Part shown: piece after piece, positions 1-8,565 of the stretch
How positions within the stretch are numbered: the stretch's first letter is position 1
Layout: every line of letters starts with the position of its first letter
Source: JAVBLD01 sp031553705
GTDB taxonomy: Bacteria; Bacteroidota; Bacteroidia; Bacteroidales; Marinifilaceae
NCBI GenBank assembly: GCA_031553705.1
Contig: JAVBLD010000070.1
Coordinates: forward strand, 1-32,766
Direction: 5' to 3'
Length of the DNA: 32,766 nt
Notes under the pieces: generated by a model
The model's database searches: none
What the model was told of the DNA's origin: nothing
What the model saw: only the letters and a program-made list of their open reading frames with translations
Program-made: the position numbers and the translations under genes

Positions 1-17
1 AAAATTTAGTTGTTAAA

Positions 18-131
18 CCGGACATATTTTATCTCCCTTAAAGACCCCGTTCCGGTGGACAACTTTACGCTTTTTTCTAAACCAGCTTCGGGGGGTCATT
101 TTCCTCCGACATTCAGGGGTCTATTTAGCCG
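18..131. mobile_element. Possible terminal repeat region of an IS21-family element
   Basis: Four related units of the form GG(A/T)C followed by a T-rich stretch occur at 20, 57, 94 and 118: GGACATATTT, GGACAACTTT, GGTCATTTTC and GGTCTATTTA. Their spacings are 37, 37 and 24 bases, and most are flanked by CCGG, CCG or GGGG. This stretch is much richer in G and C than the DNA after it. IS21-family elements carry several short repeats of this general look at their ends, downstream of istB. No transposase is inside the window, so the element body, if present, lies to the left of position 1. The family is inferred from repeat style alone; a degenerate remnant is equally possible. Confidence 0.4.
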
Positions 132-1054
132 TTTTTTCCAAGTATAGTCATGTTTCGGGCTTTTATTATTACTGTACGTTTTACCATAAAATGTAAAAGC
201 TAGATACTGTGTTTTATATATGATATCTGCTCTATTATTTGTAAGTATTCAGTTTAAAAAATCTACTCCAATTCTTTTTTCTTTATATTTGGCTTTCTCT
301 ATTTTTTTAAAAAATGAGGAGAAATATGTATTGTATAGCTTATTGTAAAACAGGAAATTACTTATTTTATGCTTGATATATTATGCGTATTTATTTTATG
401 GCTTTGAATAAAGTAAAAATAGTTATTTCCTCGAAATTTCATTATTGAGATATAGAGGGTTGTGAGATGCCAAAAGAAATAGTAAATTGCCATGTATTAT
501 AAGATGAAAAATAGGTGAGGTTTTTTAAAAATATAGTAATTAGATAACTATGTTTTGATAAAAATTTATTGCCTGGAAATGGTATTTAATTGATTATTTA
601 AAATATTTTAATAATTTTGTTATATTAAGGAGAAGAAATAATTTTTAATTATTCGGTTTTATTTATAGATATAGTAAATTACATTGGATCTTGTAAATTG
701 AAAGAGGTGTATTAAAGCAATTTAGTTTCACTATCATAGTTTTATAGACTGGAACTGAAGAATTGATCAATAAAATGAAAAATAGTAAAAAAGAAAACCT
801 TTGAGTTATAGAACTAGTAATATGATTAGATCGAATGGATTGTTTTGGATAAATTTCGGATAGGTTTGCTTCTTCTTCTTTGATCAACAATAATAGTCAA
901 ATTTTGATGTTGGAAAAAAGTTTAAAGGGTGGGAGAATGGAGTATAAAAAAATGAACTTTATAAAGATAGGTTGGTCTGTGTGAATTCGATATTCGGATG
1001 AATCTTTTTTAAATATATATCTATGATAATTATTATATAAAGTAAAGCTTGGGA
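132..1054. other. AT-rich intergenic stretch, no gene seen
   Basis: About 0.9 kb of strongly AT-rich DNA separates the IS-like repeats from the first credible gene. Two short minus-strand open frames (663-890 and 897-1082) have low-complexity Lys/Ile/Phe/Ser-rich translations and no recognisable motif, and the second runs into the ATPase gene, so I do not call them. I found no DnaA-box cluster, tRNA-like cloverleaf or strong GC hairpin. The promoter of the gene starting at 1055 should lie near the right end, but no clear TAnnTTTG motif is visible. Confidence 0.6.
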
Positions 1055-1453
1055 ATGAATAAATTAAAAATTTCAATATCATCTGAAATCAGGTGTATTG
1101 TTAAGGTTGAAAGTTTTATTGAAAGTTTTATGGATCATTTTCATTTGACTGAAGAAGTGTATGGAAGGGTCAGTTTGGCTGTGATTGAAGCGGTTAATAA
1201 TGCTATTTTGTCGGGTAATAAAAAATGTGCTGATAAACTGGTTGTGGTGAGAGCTGAAATGATTGATAATCGCTTTTTTATATCGGTGCAGGATGAAGGG
1301 GAAGGATTTAATTACAGTTACATTCCTGATCCTACCACGCCGGAAAATGTACAAAAGGATACAGGAAGAGGATTATATATAATGAAAACATTATCAGATG
1401 GGATGATATTTGAAAATGGAGGTTCGAAAGTGACTTTGATATTTAATTTATAA
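1055..1453 (+). CDS. RsbW-type anti-sigma factor/serine kinase ATPase
   Basis: This 132-residue protein is a stand-alone GHKL (HATPase_c) domain of the RsbW/SpoIIAB kind. Such proteins bind ATP and hold a sigma factor or phosphorylate an anti-anti-sigma partner. The N box is at residues 45-50 (EAVNNA), the G1 box is DEGEGF at 80-85, and the G2 loop is GRGLYIM at 104-110. The length fits a single-domain family member. I take ATG at 1055; an in-frame TTG two codons upstream (1049) is possible but less likely. It lies just upstream of ybeY on the same strand, an arrangement I recall from Bacteroidales, with a 150-base gap. No anti-anti-sigma or matching sigma gene is adjacent, so its partner cannot be named. 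Confidence 0.82.
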   Translation: MNKLKISISSEIRCIVKVESFIESFMDHFHLTEEVYGRVSLAVIEAVNNAILSGNKKCADKLVVVRAEMIDNRFFISVQDEGEGFNYSYIPDPTTPENVQKDTGRGLYIMKTLSDGMIFENGGSKVTLIFNL

Positions 1454-1603
1454 ATGCGAGGTCATATTGTTTTATTAAAAGTAAAGATGGTGTAACTTTG
1501 TATTTTAAACTATATGCTGAGTTCGATATAAGTATTATTTTGTTGATATAACTGTTTGTATTGGGCATATGTTCGAATATTTATTGAGTATGTGATTTTG
1601 ATT

Positions 1604-2032
1604 ATGAAGGAAGTTTTGTTTTTTACTGAAGTTGTGGATTATCCGTCCTTTTTTTCTGTTGTTTCTACTTCAAAGTGGCTCGATGTGATTGCTAAATATT
1701 ATTCTAAGAGAATAGGAGATTTATCATTTATTTTTTGCGATGATGAGTATATACTTCAAGTAAACCGGCAATATCTTCAACATGATTACTATACTGATGT
1801 GATTACTTTTGATTATTGTAAAAAGAAAATACTTTCCGGAGATGTATTTATCAGTTTGGATACAGTTAAATCTAATGCGGAACAATTTTCTACCGGTTAT
1901 GAAGATGAACTTTATCGGGTAATTTGTCATGCGATACTTCATTTAATAGGATTTAAAGACAAAACGGATGCTGATGAAGCAGAGATGCGGTTGAATGAAA
2001 ATATTTGCTTAGAACTCCTTAAAACAATATAA
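1604..2032 (+). CDS. ybeY: Endoribonuclease YbeY (rRNA maturation factor)
   Basis: YbeY is a single-domain metal-dependent RNase that takes part in 16S rRNA 3'-end maturation and late ribosome quality control. The 142-residue length is typical. The metal-binding segment reads HAILHLIGFKDK at residues 109-120. The first two ligands, His109 and His113, are in place. The third position, His in the classical H-x3-H-x5-H motif, is Asp119, and the Gly after the first His is Ala. I recall Asp at the third position in other Bacteroidetes YbeY proteins, so this is probably a lineage variant, not decay. I chose ATG 1604 (MKEVLFF) over the upstream TTG at 1556, which would add 16 hydrophobic residues not expected for this cytosolic enzyme. 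The mnmG start follows one base after the stop. Confidence 0.9.
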   Translation: MKEVLFFTEVVDYPSFFSVVSTSKWLDVIAKYYSKRIGDLSFIFCDDEYILQVNRQYLQHDYYTDVITFDYCKKKILSGDVFISLDTVKSNAEQFSTGYEDELYRVICHAILHLIGFKDKTDADEAEMRLNENICLELLKTI

Positions 2033-2033
2033 A

Positions 2034-3920
2034 ATGACAGGCCTTTTACCCGATTATGATGTAATAGTTGTAGGAGCCGGACATGCGGGCTGTGAAGCTG
2101 CATGTGCTGCCGCTCGCTTGGGGTCTCGTACCTTGCTCATTACATTGGATATGAATAAGATTGCGCAAATGTCATGTAATCCTGCGATTGGAGGAATTGC
2201 CAAAGGACAGATTGTCAGGGAGATTGATGCTTTGGGGGGGATGATGGGAATAGTTACCGACAGGAGTTCGATTCAATTCAGAATGCTGAATCGTTCTAAA
2301 GGTCCTGCTATGTGGAGTCCTAGAGCACAGTGTGACCGGATGAAATTTTCTGCTATTTGGAGAGATAGCATTGAGCGTACGGATAATCTGGATATATGGC
2401 AGGATGAGGTTAAACGGTTATTGATATCGGGAGATGTGATCTATGGGGTTGTAACTTCTTTGGGAGTTACATTTAAGGCGAAAAGGATTATATTGACTAA
2501 TGGTACATTTTTGAATGGTTTGATGTATGTGGGAACAGTCAGCTTTCAGGGAGGGCGCATTTCAGAGCCGGCTTCTTCGGGTATTACTGAACAGCTTTGT
2601 GAATTGGGATTTGAATCAGGACGGATGAAAACGGGTACTCCGGTACGGATTGACGGGCGAAGCATTGATTTCAATAAATTGACGATTCAGGATGGAGAAG
2701 ATGATTTTCATCGTTTTTCATATATTCATTTTGATTATACGAATGATTTGATCAAACGTCCTTGTTACATGGCCTATACAAACGAACGTGTGCATACCGC
2801 CTTAAAAGAGGGCTTTAATGATAGTCCGTTGTTTAATGGAACGATTCGGGGTATAGGACCGCGTTATTGTCCCAGTATAGAAACAAAACTTGATACTTTT
2901 GCAGATAAAACCAGTCACCATCTTTTTTTGGAACCGGAAGGGGAAACGACCGTTGAGTATTATCTGAATGGTTTTTCCTCTTCTTTGCCCTGGGATGTTC
3001 AGTTACGTGGCTTGCGTTTGATAGAGGGTTTTGAGCAGGTACGAATTTTCCGTCCCGGTTATGCGATCGAATATGACTATTTCCCTCCGACTCAGCTTTA
3101 TCATACAATGGAGACGAAGCGGGTAAAGGGTTTGTATTTTGCAGGCCAGATTAACGGTACAACCGGATATGAGGAGGCAGCTGCACAAGGATTGATGGCT
3201 GGGATCAATGCTCATTTATCGCTTTATTCCAATGATGAGTTTGTTTTACATAGAGATGAAGCATATATTGGAGTTTTGATTGACGATTTGGTGACAAAAG
3301 GAGTGGATGAACCCTATCGGATGTTCACATCCCGTGCTGAATATCGTATACTGCTCAGACAAGATGATGCAGATATAAGGTTGACTCCTAAAGGATATAA
3401 AATTAATTTAGTTAATGAATATAGATATAATATTTATTTAAATAAAATAGAGAAAAGAGATTTATTAATCGATTTTATAAGAAATCAGAGTGTAAAACCG
3501 GAGGAGTTAAACAATTTGATGGAAGCATTAGGTTCTGCTCCATTAAAACAAGGGATGAAATTAATGGATGTATTGACACGTCCACAAGTGAATCTTGATA
3601 TATCTTTGTTTAATACATTGGAATCACTTAAACAATTTATTATTGAATATCAAATTCGAGAAGAAATAGTAGAAGCTGCTGAGATATTAATAAAATATGC
3701 CGGCTATATCGATCGAGAACGTATGCTTGCAGATAAATTGTCCCGGTTAGAGAATTTAGTTATTGAAGGAAAATTTAATTATAATGAACTAACAAATCTT
3801 TCTATAGAGGCTCGTCAAAAATTGTCATTGATTCGTCCTCGAACAATTGGCCAGGCTTCTCGAATTAGCGGAGTGTCGCCGGCTGATATTAATGTGCTTT
3901 TGATATTAATGGGTAGGTGA
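2034..3920 (+). CDS. mnmG: tRNA uridine-5-carboxymethylaminomethyl modification enzyme MnmG (GidA)
   Basis: MnmG is an FAD-dependent enzyme that works with the GTPase MnmE to install the cmnm5 group on the wobble uridine (U34) of certain tRNAs. The 628 residues match the usual length of about 620-630. The N terminus has the FAD-binding Rossmann motif VVGAGHAGCEAA near residues 12-23. The GTFLNGLMYVG segment and the later RPGYAIEYDYFPP and FAGQINGTTGYEEAAAQG segments are family hallmarks. The C-terminal helical domain ends with IRPRTIGQASRISGVSPADI, the tRNA/MnmE-contacting region. The start codon lies one base after the ybeY stop, so the pair is probably translationally coupled. mnmG lies near the replication origin in many bacteria, and a parS-like site follows 47 bases after the stop. 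Confidence 0.97.
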   Translation: MTGLLPDYDVIVVGAGHAGCEAACAAARLGSRTLLITLDMNKIAQMSCNPAIGGIAKGQIVREIDALGGMMGIVTDRSSIQFRMLNRSKGPAMWSPRAQCDRMKFSAIWRDSIERTDNLDIWQDEVKRLLISGDVIYGVVTSLGVTFKAKRIILTNGTFLNGLMYVGTVSFQGGRISEPASSGITEQLCELGFESGRMKTGTPVRIDGRSIDFNKLTIQDGEDDFHRFSYIHFDYTNDLIKRPCYMAYTNERVHTALKEGFNDSPLFNGTIRGIGPRYCPSIETKLDTFADKTSHHLFLEPEGETTVEYYLNGFSSSLPWDVQLRGLRLIEGFEQVRIFRPGYAIEYDYFPPTQLYHTMETKRVKGLYFAGQINGTTGYEEAAAQGLMAGINAHLSLYSNDEFVLHRDEAYIGVLIDDLVTKGVDEPYRMFTSRAEYRILLRQDDADIRLTPKGYKINLVNEYRYNIYLNKIEKRDLLIDFIRNQSVKPEELNNLMEALGSAPLKQGMKLMDVLTRPQVNLDISLFNTLESLKQFIIEYQIREEIVEAAEILIKYAGYIDRERMLADKLSRLENLVIEGKFNYNELTNLSIEARQKLSLIRPRTIGQASRISGVSPADINVLLILMGR

Positions 3921-3967
3921 TTTTAGGTGGGGAATGAGTTGTTTTTACCTATCCTTCGCATATAAAT

Positions 3968-3983
3968 TGTTTCACGTGGAACA
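3968..3983. other. parS-like ParB (Spo0J) binding site
   Basis: The 16-mer TGTTTCACGTGGAACA sits in the 106-base gap between mnmG and ade. Its reverse complement is TGTTCCACGTGAAACA, an instance of the widely conserved bacterial parS consensus TGTTNCACGTGAAACA, with a CACGTG centre. ParB spreads from such sites and recruits SMC, and they usually cluster near the replication origin. CACGTG occurs at only one other place I noticed in the window (7589-7594), where the flanks fit poorly. parA and parB are not in the window, so binding by a local ParB is inferred. Confidence 0.75.
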
Positions 3984-4026
3984 ATTGGATTGAAATCAAG
4001 TGTCAAATATTCTTAGTTGAAATATT

Positions 4027-5658
4027 ATGCAAAGAGTCGAAGGTAATATAGTTGATGTTTTGAAACGGGAAATATACCCAGGTGTAATCATTATCGAAGA
4101 TGGTAAAATCTCCGATATTTCTCGAAATACGAAATCATATAATTATTTTATATCTCCAGGCTTTATTGATGCACATGTACATATAGAAAGCTCAATGTTA
4201 ACGCCGGAAAATTTTTCTCGTTTGGTTATTCGTAAAGGAACTGTCGCAATCGTAAGTGATCCCCATGAAATTGCCAATGTACTTGGAATTGACGGCGTTC
4301 AATTTATGGTTGAAAATAAAAAAAAGTCGCTGATAAAAATTTCATATACGATTCCATCTTGCGTTCCGGCGACTCCCTTGGATATATCTGGAGGAGCACT
4401 TTCTTCTAAAGATATCGAAAAATTGTCAAGAACTGGGACTTTTGTGGGGCTTTCGGAAGTAATGAATGTGCCAGGTGTTCTGGGAAAGGATCCGGAAGTG
4501 ATGGCGAAAATAGAATCTGCTAGGCGTTATCATCTCAAAATAGATGGACATGCTCCAGGATTATCTGGAGATATATTAAATCGATATGTTGCTAATGGTA
4601 TTTCGACCGATCACGAATGTACTACATTTGAAGAAGCAAAGGAGAAGATTTTAGCTGGAATGCATATTCTAATCCGTGAAGGAAGTGCTGCAAAGAATTA
4701 TGAAGCTCTAAAATTATTGATCCAGTTACATTCGGATAATGTCATGTTTTGTACTGATGATTCACATCCGGATGAACTGATAATGGAGGGTCATATTGAT
4801 AAAATAGTCAAGAGAGCTGTTGCAGATGGCTTTGACTTATTTGATGTGTTAAAAATCGCTACCGTTAATCCAGTAAAACACTATCAACTTCCTGTCGGTT
4901 TATTACAAGTAGGAGATCCGGCGGACTTTATAATAATTGAAGATTTAAATTCTTTTTGTGTTTTATCTTCTTATATTGATGGTGTTGAAAAATACAATAA
5001 CGGGGAAAAACTGATTCCACCACCTGTTTTAGAGGAACAGGCTCTCTTTACCAATCGTTTTGAACACGACTATGTCACAGTTCGGCAAATTAGTATATCT
5101 GTGGCAAAAGAGATAATAGCTATAAAAGTAATTCCTGATGAATTGACTACAACCAAGGCTAAATATGAAGTTCCGTTCTCTTTACAAAATATGGAGTCTG
5201 ATTTAAGTCGGGATATTTTGAAAATTGTTTATTTAAACCGTTATCGGAATGGAGAACCTCAAGTGGCATTTATCAACGGATTTCATTTAAAAAGAGGAGC
5301 TTTTGCAAGTAGTGTTTCGCATGATTCCCACAATATTTTAGCTGTTGGAACAAATGATCAGGATTTAATAGAGGCAATAAACGATTTGATCCGTCATAAA
5401 GGTGGTTTGGTCGTGAAAGATACCAGACAAACAATTTTATTACCATTACCGATAGCCGGAATTATGTCCGATAAGAGTGGGGAAGAGGTAGCTTTGCTTT
5501 ATAAGCAAATGAATCAAAAACTGAAAGAGATGGGTTGTCCGTTAAAGGCACCTTTTATGACACTTTCGTTTATGTCGTTGTTGGTAATACCGGAATTAAG
5601 AATCGGGGAAAAAGGGTTATTTGATTTCAATGCGTTTGATTTTATTGCTGAAAAATAA
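4027..5658 (+). CDS. ade: Adenine deaminase
   Basis: This amidohydrolase-superfamily enzyme converts adenine to hypoxanthine and ammonia, feeding purine salvage. At 543 residues it has the usual Ade layout. After a short beta-sandwich N terminus comes the HVHIESS metal motif (HxH). Then come DPHE, the SCVPATP loop, DGHAPG, TDHE and the CTDDSHPDE segment with the conserved Asp. The C-terminal domain contains SHDSHN and ends with PFMTLSFMSLLVIPELR, which is typical of Ade. The ATG at 4027 is the first credible start. The gene lies between mnmG and uvrC, where I recall apt (adenine phosphoribosyltransferase) in related Bacteroidales; the slot is therefore functionally similar but enzymatically different. 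The gap to uvrC is 60 bases, consistent with co-transcription. Confidence 0.95.
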   Translation: MQRVEGNIVDVLKREIYPGVIIIEDGKISDISRNTKSYNYFISPGFIDAHVHIESSMLTPENFSRLVIRKGTVAIVSDPHEIANVLGIDGVQFMVENKKKSLIKISYTIPSCVPATPLDISGGALSSKDIEKLSRTGTFVGLSEVMNVPGVLGKDPEVMAKIESARRYHLKIDGHAPGLSGDILNRYVANGISTDHECTTFEEAKEKILAGMHILIREGSAAKNYEALKLLIQLHSDNVMFCTDDSHPDELIMEGHIDKIVKRAVADGFDLFDVLKIATVNPVKHYQLPVGLLQVGDPADFIIIEDLNSFCVLSSYIDGVEKYNNGEKLIPPPVLEEQALFTNRFEHDYVTVRQISISVAKEIIAIKVIPDELTTTKAKYEVPFSLQNMESDLSRDILKIVYLNRYRNGEPQVAFINGFHLKRGAFASSVSHDSHNILAVGTNDQDLIEAINDLIRHKGGLVVKDTRQTILLPLPIAGIMSDKSGEEVALLYKQMNQKLKEMGCPLKAPFMTLSFMSLLVIPELRIGEKGLFDFNAFDFIAEK

Positions 5659-5718
5659 AGCTTAAAGATATGATCGCAACTAAAAATATCGGTTAAATTG
5701 ATATTATGATAGCATAAT

Positions 5719-7524
5719 ATGGCTTTGTATGATGATATTCTAAAGAAAAAGATAGAGGAGCTACCTACAACTCCGGGTGTGTATCAATATATTGATGCGC
5801 TTGATCATATTATTTATATAGGTAAAGCTAAAAACTTAAAAAATAGGGTGTCATCTTATTTGAATAAAACGAATCAGTCCAGCAAAACTCTTTTGCTGGT
5901 AAAAAAAATATACGATCTGAAGTATATTGTCGTTGAAAATGAACAGGAGGCATTATTACTGGAGAATAATCTGATAAAAAAATATAAGCCCAGATATAAT
6001 GTATTATTGAAAGATGATAAAAGTTATCCATGGATTTGTATTAAAAAAGAACCTTTCCCCCGTGTTTTTATCACTCGTCGATTTGTTAGGAATGGTTCGG
6101 AATATTATGGCCCGTATACCTCGGGTCGATTTGCCTATACAATGATGTCTTTGATTAAAACATTGTATAAATTACGTACTTGTAATCTTAAGTTAACTTT
6201 GCCGGCAATCCATGCTAGAAAATTTAAGGTTTGTCTCGAATATCACATAGGTAATTGTATCGGCCCTTGTGTAGGGAAGTGCAATGAACTTGAATACGAT
6301 GAATTTATTTCCCAGGTACGGAATATTTTAAAAGGAAATCTTTCTGTTGTTACCGATTTTATGAATCGCAAAATGAAGGAGTATGCTATATCTCTTCAAT
6401 TCGAAAAAGCAAATGAGATGAAGGAAGGAATAGAAATTCTTAAAAAACACCAGGTAAAATCAACTGTCGTTCGTTCATCTATCCATGACATTGATGTATT
6501 TTCCTATATAGAAGACGAAAGATATGCCTATATTAACTACTTAAGAATCACTCATGGTGCTGTAAATCAGGTTCATAATATAGAATTAGAGAAAAAATTA
6601 GATGAAGAGAAAGAGGCTTTATTATCTTTTGCAATTCTTGAAATACGGCAGTTGGTAAATACAACATCAAAAGAAATTATTGTTCCGTTTTATCCAGATA
6701 TTAAAATGGATGGCCTTCGGTACATTATCCCGCGAAAAGGAGATAAGAAACAATTGCTGGAACTTTCGGAGCGAAATGTTTCCTATTTCAAATCAGATAA
6801 AGAACGGCAAAGAGGCCTTAAAAAAGAGAATTCGAAGTTTGATTTGCTAAAAACAATCAAGATAGAGCTTAAACTGCCGACCTTGCCTCATCATATGGAA
6901 TGTTTTGATAATTCCAATATACAAGGGACAAATCCGGTGGCTGCTTGCGTTGTGTTTGTTAATGGTAAGCCTGCCAAACGGGAATACCGGAAATTTCACA
7001 TTAAAACAGTTGCCGGGGCAAATGATTATGCTTCTATGGAAGAAATCATTTTCAGGCGTTACCAAAGAGTGTTGGATGAAGGATTAAAATTACCTGACTT
7101 GATTATTGTTGACGGTGGAAAAGGTCAATTGCATGCAGCAATCAATAGTTTGAAAAAACTTGACTTGGATGATAAAATTCCTATTTTAGGATTAGCAGAA
7201 CGTCTTGAGGAAGTTTATTTTCCGGGCGATAAAGATCCGTACCTATTAGCAAAAAATTCGGTTACCTTGAAAACATTGATGCATATACGTGACGAAGCAC
7301 ATCGTTTTGGCATAACGTTTCATCGCAAACTTCGTGAGAAATCACAGACAATTAGTATATTAAATGGAATTAAAGGTATAGGTAATAATACAGAAATATT
7401 ACTGTTACAGAAATTTAAATCTATAGAAAATATAAAGAAAGCAACACTTTCACAACTTTCTGAAATTGTGGGAGCGAAAAAAGGTCTTATTATTTATAAT
7501 TTTTTCAAATCCAACGGTAATTGA
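5719..7524 (+). CDS. uvrC: Excinuclease ABC subunit C
   Basis: UvrC makes both incisions around DNA lesions after UvrAB loading in nucleotide excision repair. The 601-residue protein begins with the GIY-YIG nuclease domain: TPGVYQY and IIYIGKAKNLKNRVSSY near residues 17-47, with the metal-ligand Glu in the EALLLENNLIKKYKPRYN segment near 75-92. A UVR helical motif (FEKANEMKEGIEILKKHQ) lies near 233-250. The RNase H-like nuclease half follows, with MECFDNSNIQGT and LIIVDGGKGQL carrying the acidic residues. The helix-hairpin-helix C terminus includes LNGIKGIGNNTEILLLQKF. All catalytic elements are visible, so the enzyme should be active. It is the last gene of the plus-strand run and converges on the pseudogene region 27 bases downstream. 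Confidence 0.97.
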   Translation: MALYDDILKKKIEELPTTPGVYQYIDALDHIIYIGKAKNLKNRVSSYLNKTNQSSKTLLLVKKIYDLKYIVVENEQEALLLENNLIKKYKPRYNVLLKDDKSYPWICIKKEPFPRVFITRRFVRNGSEYYGPYTSGRFAYTMMSLIKTLYKLRTCNLKLTLPAIHARKFKVCLEYHIGNCIGPCVGKCNELEYDEFISQVRNILKGNLSVVTDFMNRKMKEYAISLQFEKANEMKEGIEILKKHQVKSTVVRSSIHDIDVFSYIEDERYAYINYLRITHGAVNQVHNIELEKKLDEEKEALLSFAILEIRQLVNTTSKEIIVPFYPDIKMDGLRYIIPRKGDKKQLLELSERNVSYFKSDKERQRGLKKENSKFDLLKTIKIELKLPTLPHHMECFDNSNIQGTNPVAACVVFVNGKPAKREYRKFHIKTVAGANDYASMEEIIFRRYQRVLDEGLKLPDLIIVDGGKGQLHAAINSLKKLDLDDKIPILGLAERLEEVYFPGDKDPYLLAKNSVTLKTLMHIRDEAHRFGITFHRKLREKSQTISILNGIKGIGNNTEILLLQKFKSIENIKKATLSQLSEIVGAKKGLIIYNFFKSNGN

Positions 7525-7551
7525 TAATATAATAAATTTAAATATAGTTGT

Positions 7552-8565
7552 TTATAATCTGAATATTAATGAATTATTTGAATTGTTCCACGTGGTGATA
7601 AATTGTCTGTATCCGTCATACTCAACTGCAGGGATTAAGGAATGATTTAATAGTAACTCTTTGTGAATCTTAATGGTACTTCCATGTTGTTGAATTGAAA
7701 TAATAACTTCTCCTGCTAGTTTACGAATGTTAATTTCGCTATTTTTTGTTTTTAATGTCATGCCGGGAGCACAAACAATCTTGTAGGCATATACTTCTTT
7801 TATCGAATTAGGAAGTTCCAGATGTTCTTTCCGGTCACTGTTTAAAATATTTATATTCTTTACTCCTTTATCCGGAATAGGTAATGTGTAGATAATATAT
7901 TTATGGACAGAAAATAAAGGTTGTTTTGTAGTATATTGCTTTCGGTATGTTGGAAATCCCTGTTTTTATCTCGGATTTGATTACTTTCCTGGCTAAAGTT
8001 GCCAATTCCTGACAGTATTTATTCATATCTGTTGAGGGCATAACCGGAAAAATACCTCCTTATCGGCAGACGTTTTAATAACATTATATATATTTTCGAC
8101 CGGGCTTTGTTCTTGAATAATTTCGTCAATATCTATTTCCGGTTTTGTTAATATAGTATAGTCCCAATAGATTGCTGCTCCTAATTCCAGACCGGTATGA
8201 GTGACTACCATTTCTTTCAAGTGATTGTAAACAGGTGCATTGGCTACATTGGCAGGAAGTACATTAAAAGCATTTGCGGGTATTTTTATAATGATGCCAT
8301 TAGCTTGTTTAGTATATAATGTGTTAAATATAATAAATTGTAAATCAGGACTATATACAATAATGCTTTCTCCATATGGTCTATTTAATGCTGTGTATAT
8401 ATTGATTTTCAGCTATATATAATATATGAAATCAATATATCCGTCTTGATGTCGAGTGTATTCCTTTATAATACGGTTAAAACTTGCTTCCGATGCTACT
8501 AAAAGTTTAGCGGAACAGATTATGAAGAAAAAGATAATGATATTATCTTTTTTCTTCATAATCAT
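7552..8565 (-). pseudogene. Decayed DUF3857-type secreted protein gene
   Basis: Read on the minus strand from ATG 8565, the frame gives a lysine-containing, hydrophobic signal-peptide-like start (MIMKKKDNIIIFFFII). A stretch I recognise as the DUF3857 N-terminal domain follows, including RPYGESIIVYSPDLQF and EMVVTHTGLELGA. Three lesions break it: an in-frame TAG at 8415-8413 (codon 51), a frameshift near 8040 where one base seems lost, and a compensating shift near 7955 where one base seems gained. Translation across the shifts continues coherently (MPSTDMNKYCQELATLARKV, then GFPTYRKQY) to a C terminus ending in WNNSNNSLIFRL. Typical DUF3857 proteins also carry a transglutaminase-like domain and are around 600 residues. 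Only about 337 codons remain and no such domain is seen, so an internal deletion or a short family form is possible. Confidence 0.75.

Noticed and set aside
663..1082. Two minus-strand open frames in the AT-rich left region
   Set aside because: Low-complexity translations with no domain or secretion pattern, and one overlaps the start of the ATPase gene on the other strand.
3907..3956. Possible hairpin at the mnmG end (GGGTAGGT with ACCTATCC)
   Set aside because: The arm overlaps the stop codon, one pair is G-U, the loop is about 28 bases and no T run follows, so I do not call a terminator.
7584..7599. Second parS-like site (TGTTCCACGTGGTGAT) near the uvrC end
   Set aside because: One half-site and the CACGTG core fit, but four bases of the other half do not. 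The sequence also encodes the coherent ITTWNN stretch of the DUF3857 pseudogene, so the match is better explained as former coding sequence.
8240..8422. Plus-strand open frame in the pseudogene area
   Set aside because: It is the antisense of the DUF3857 pseudogene frame, whose minus-strand translation makes clear protein sense.
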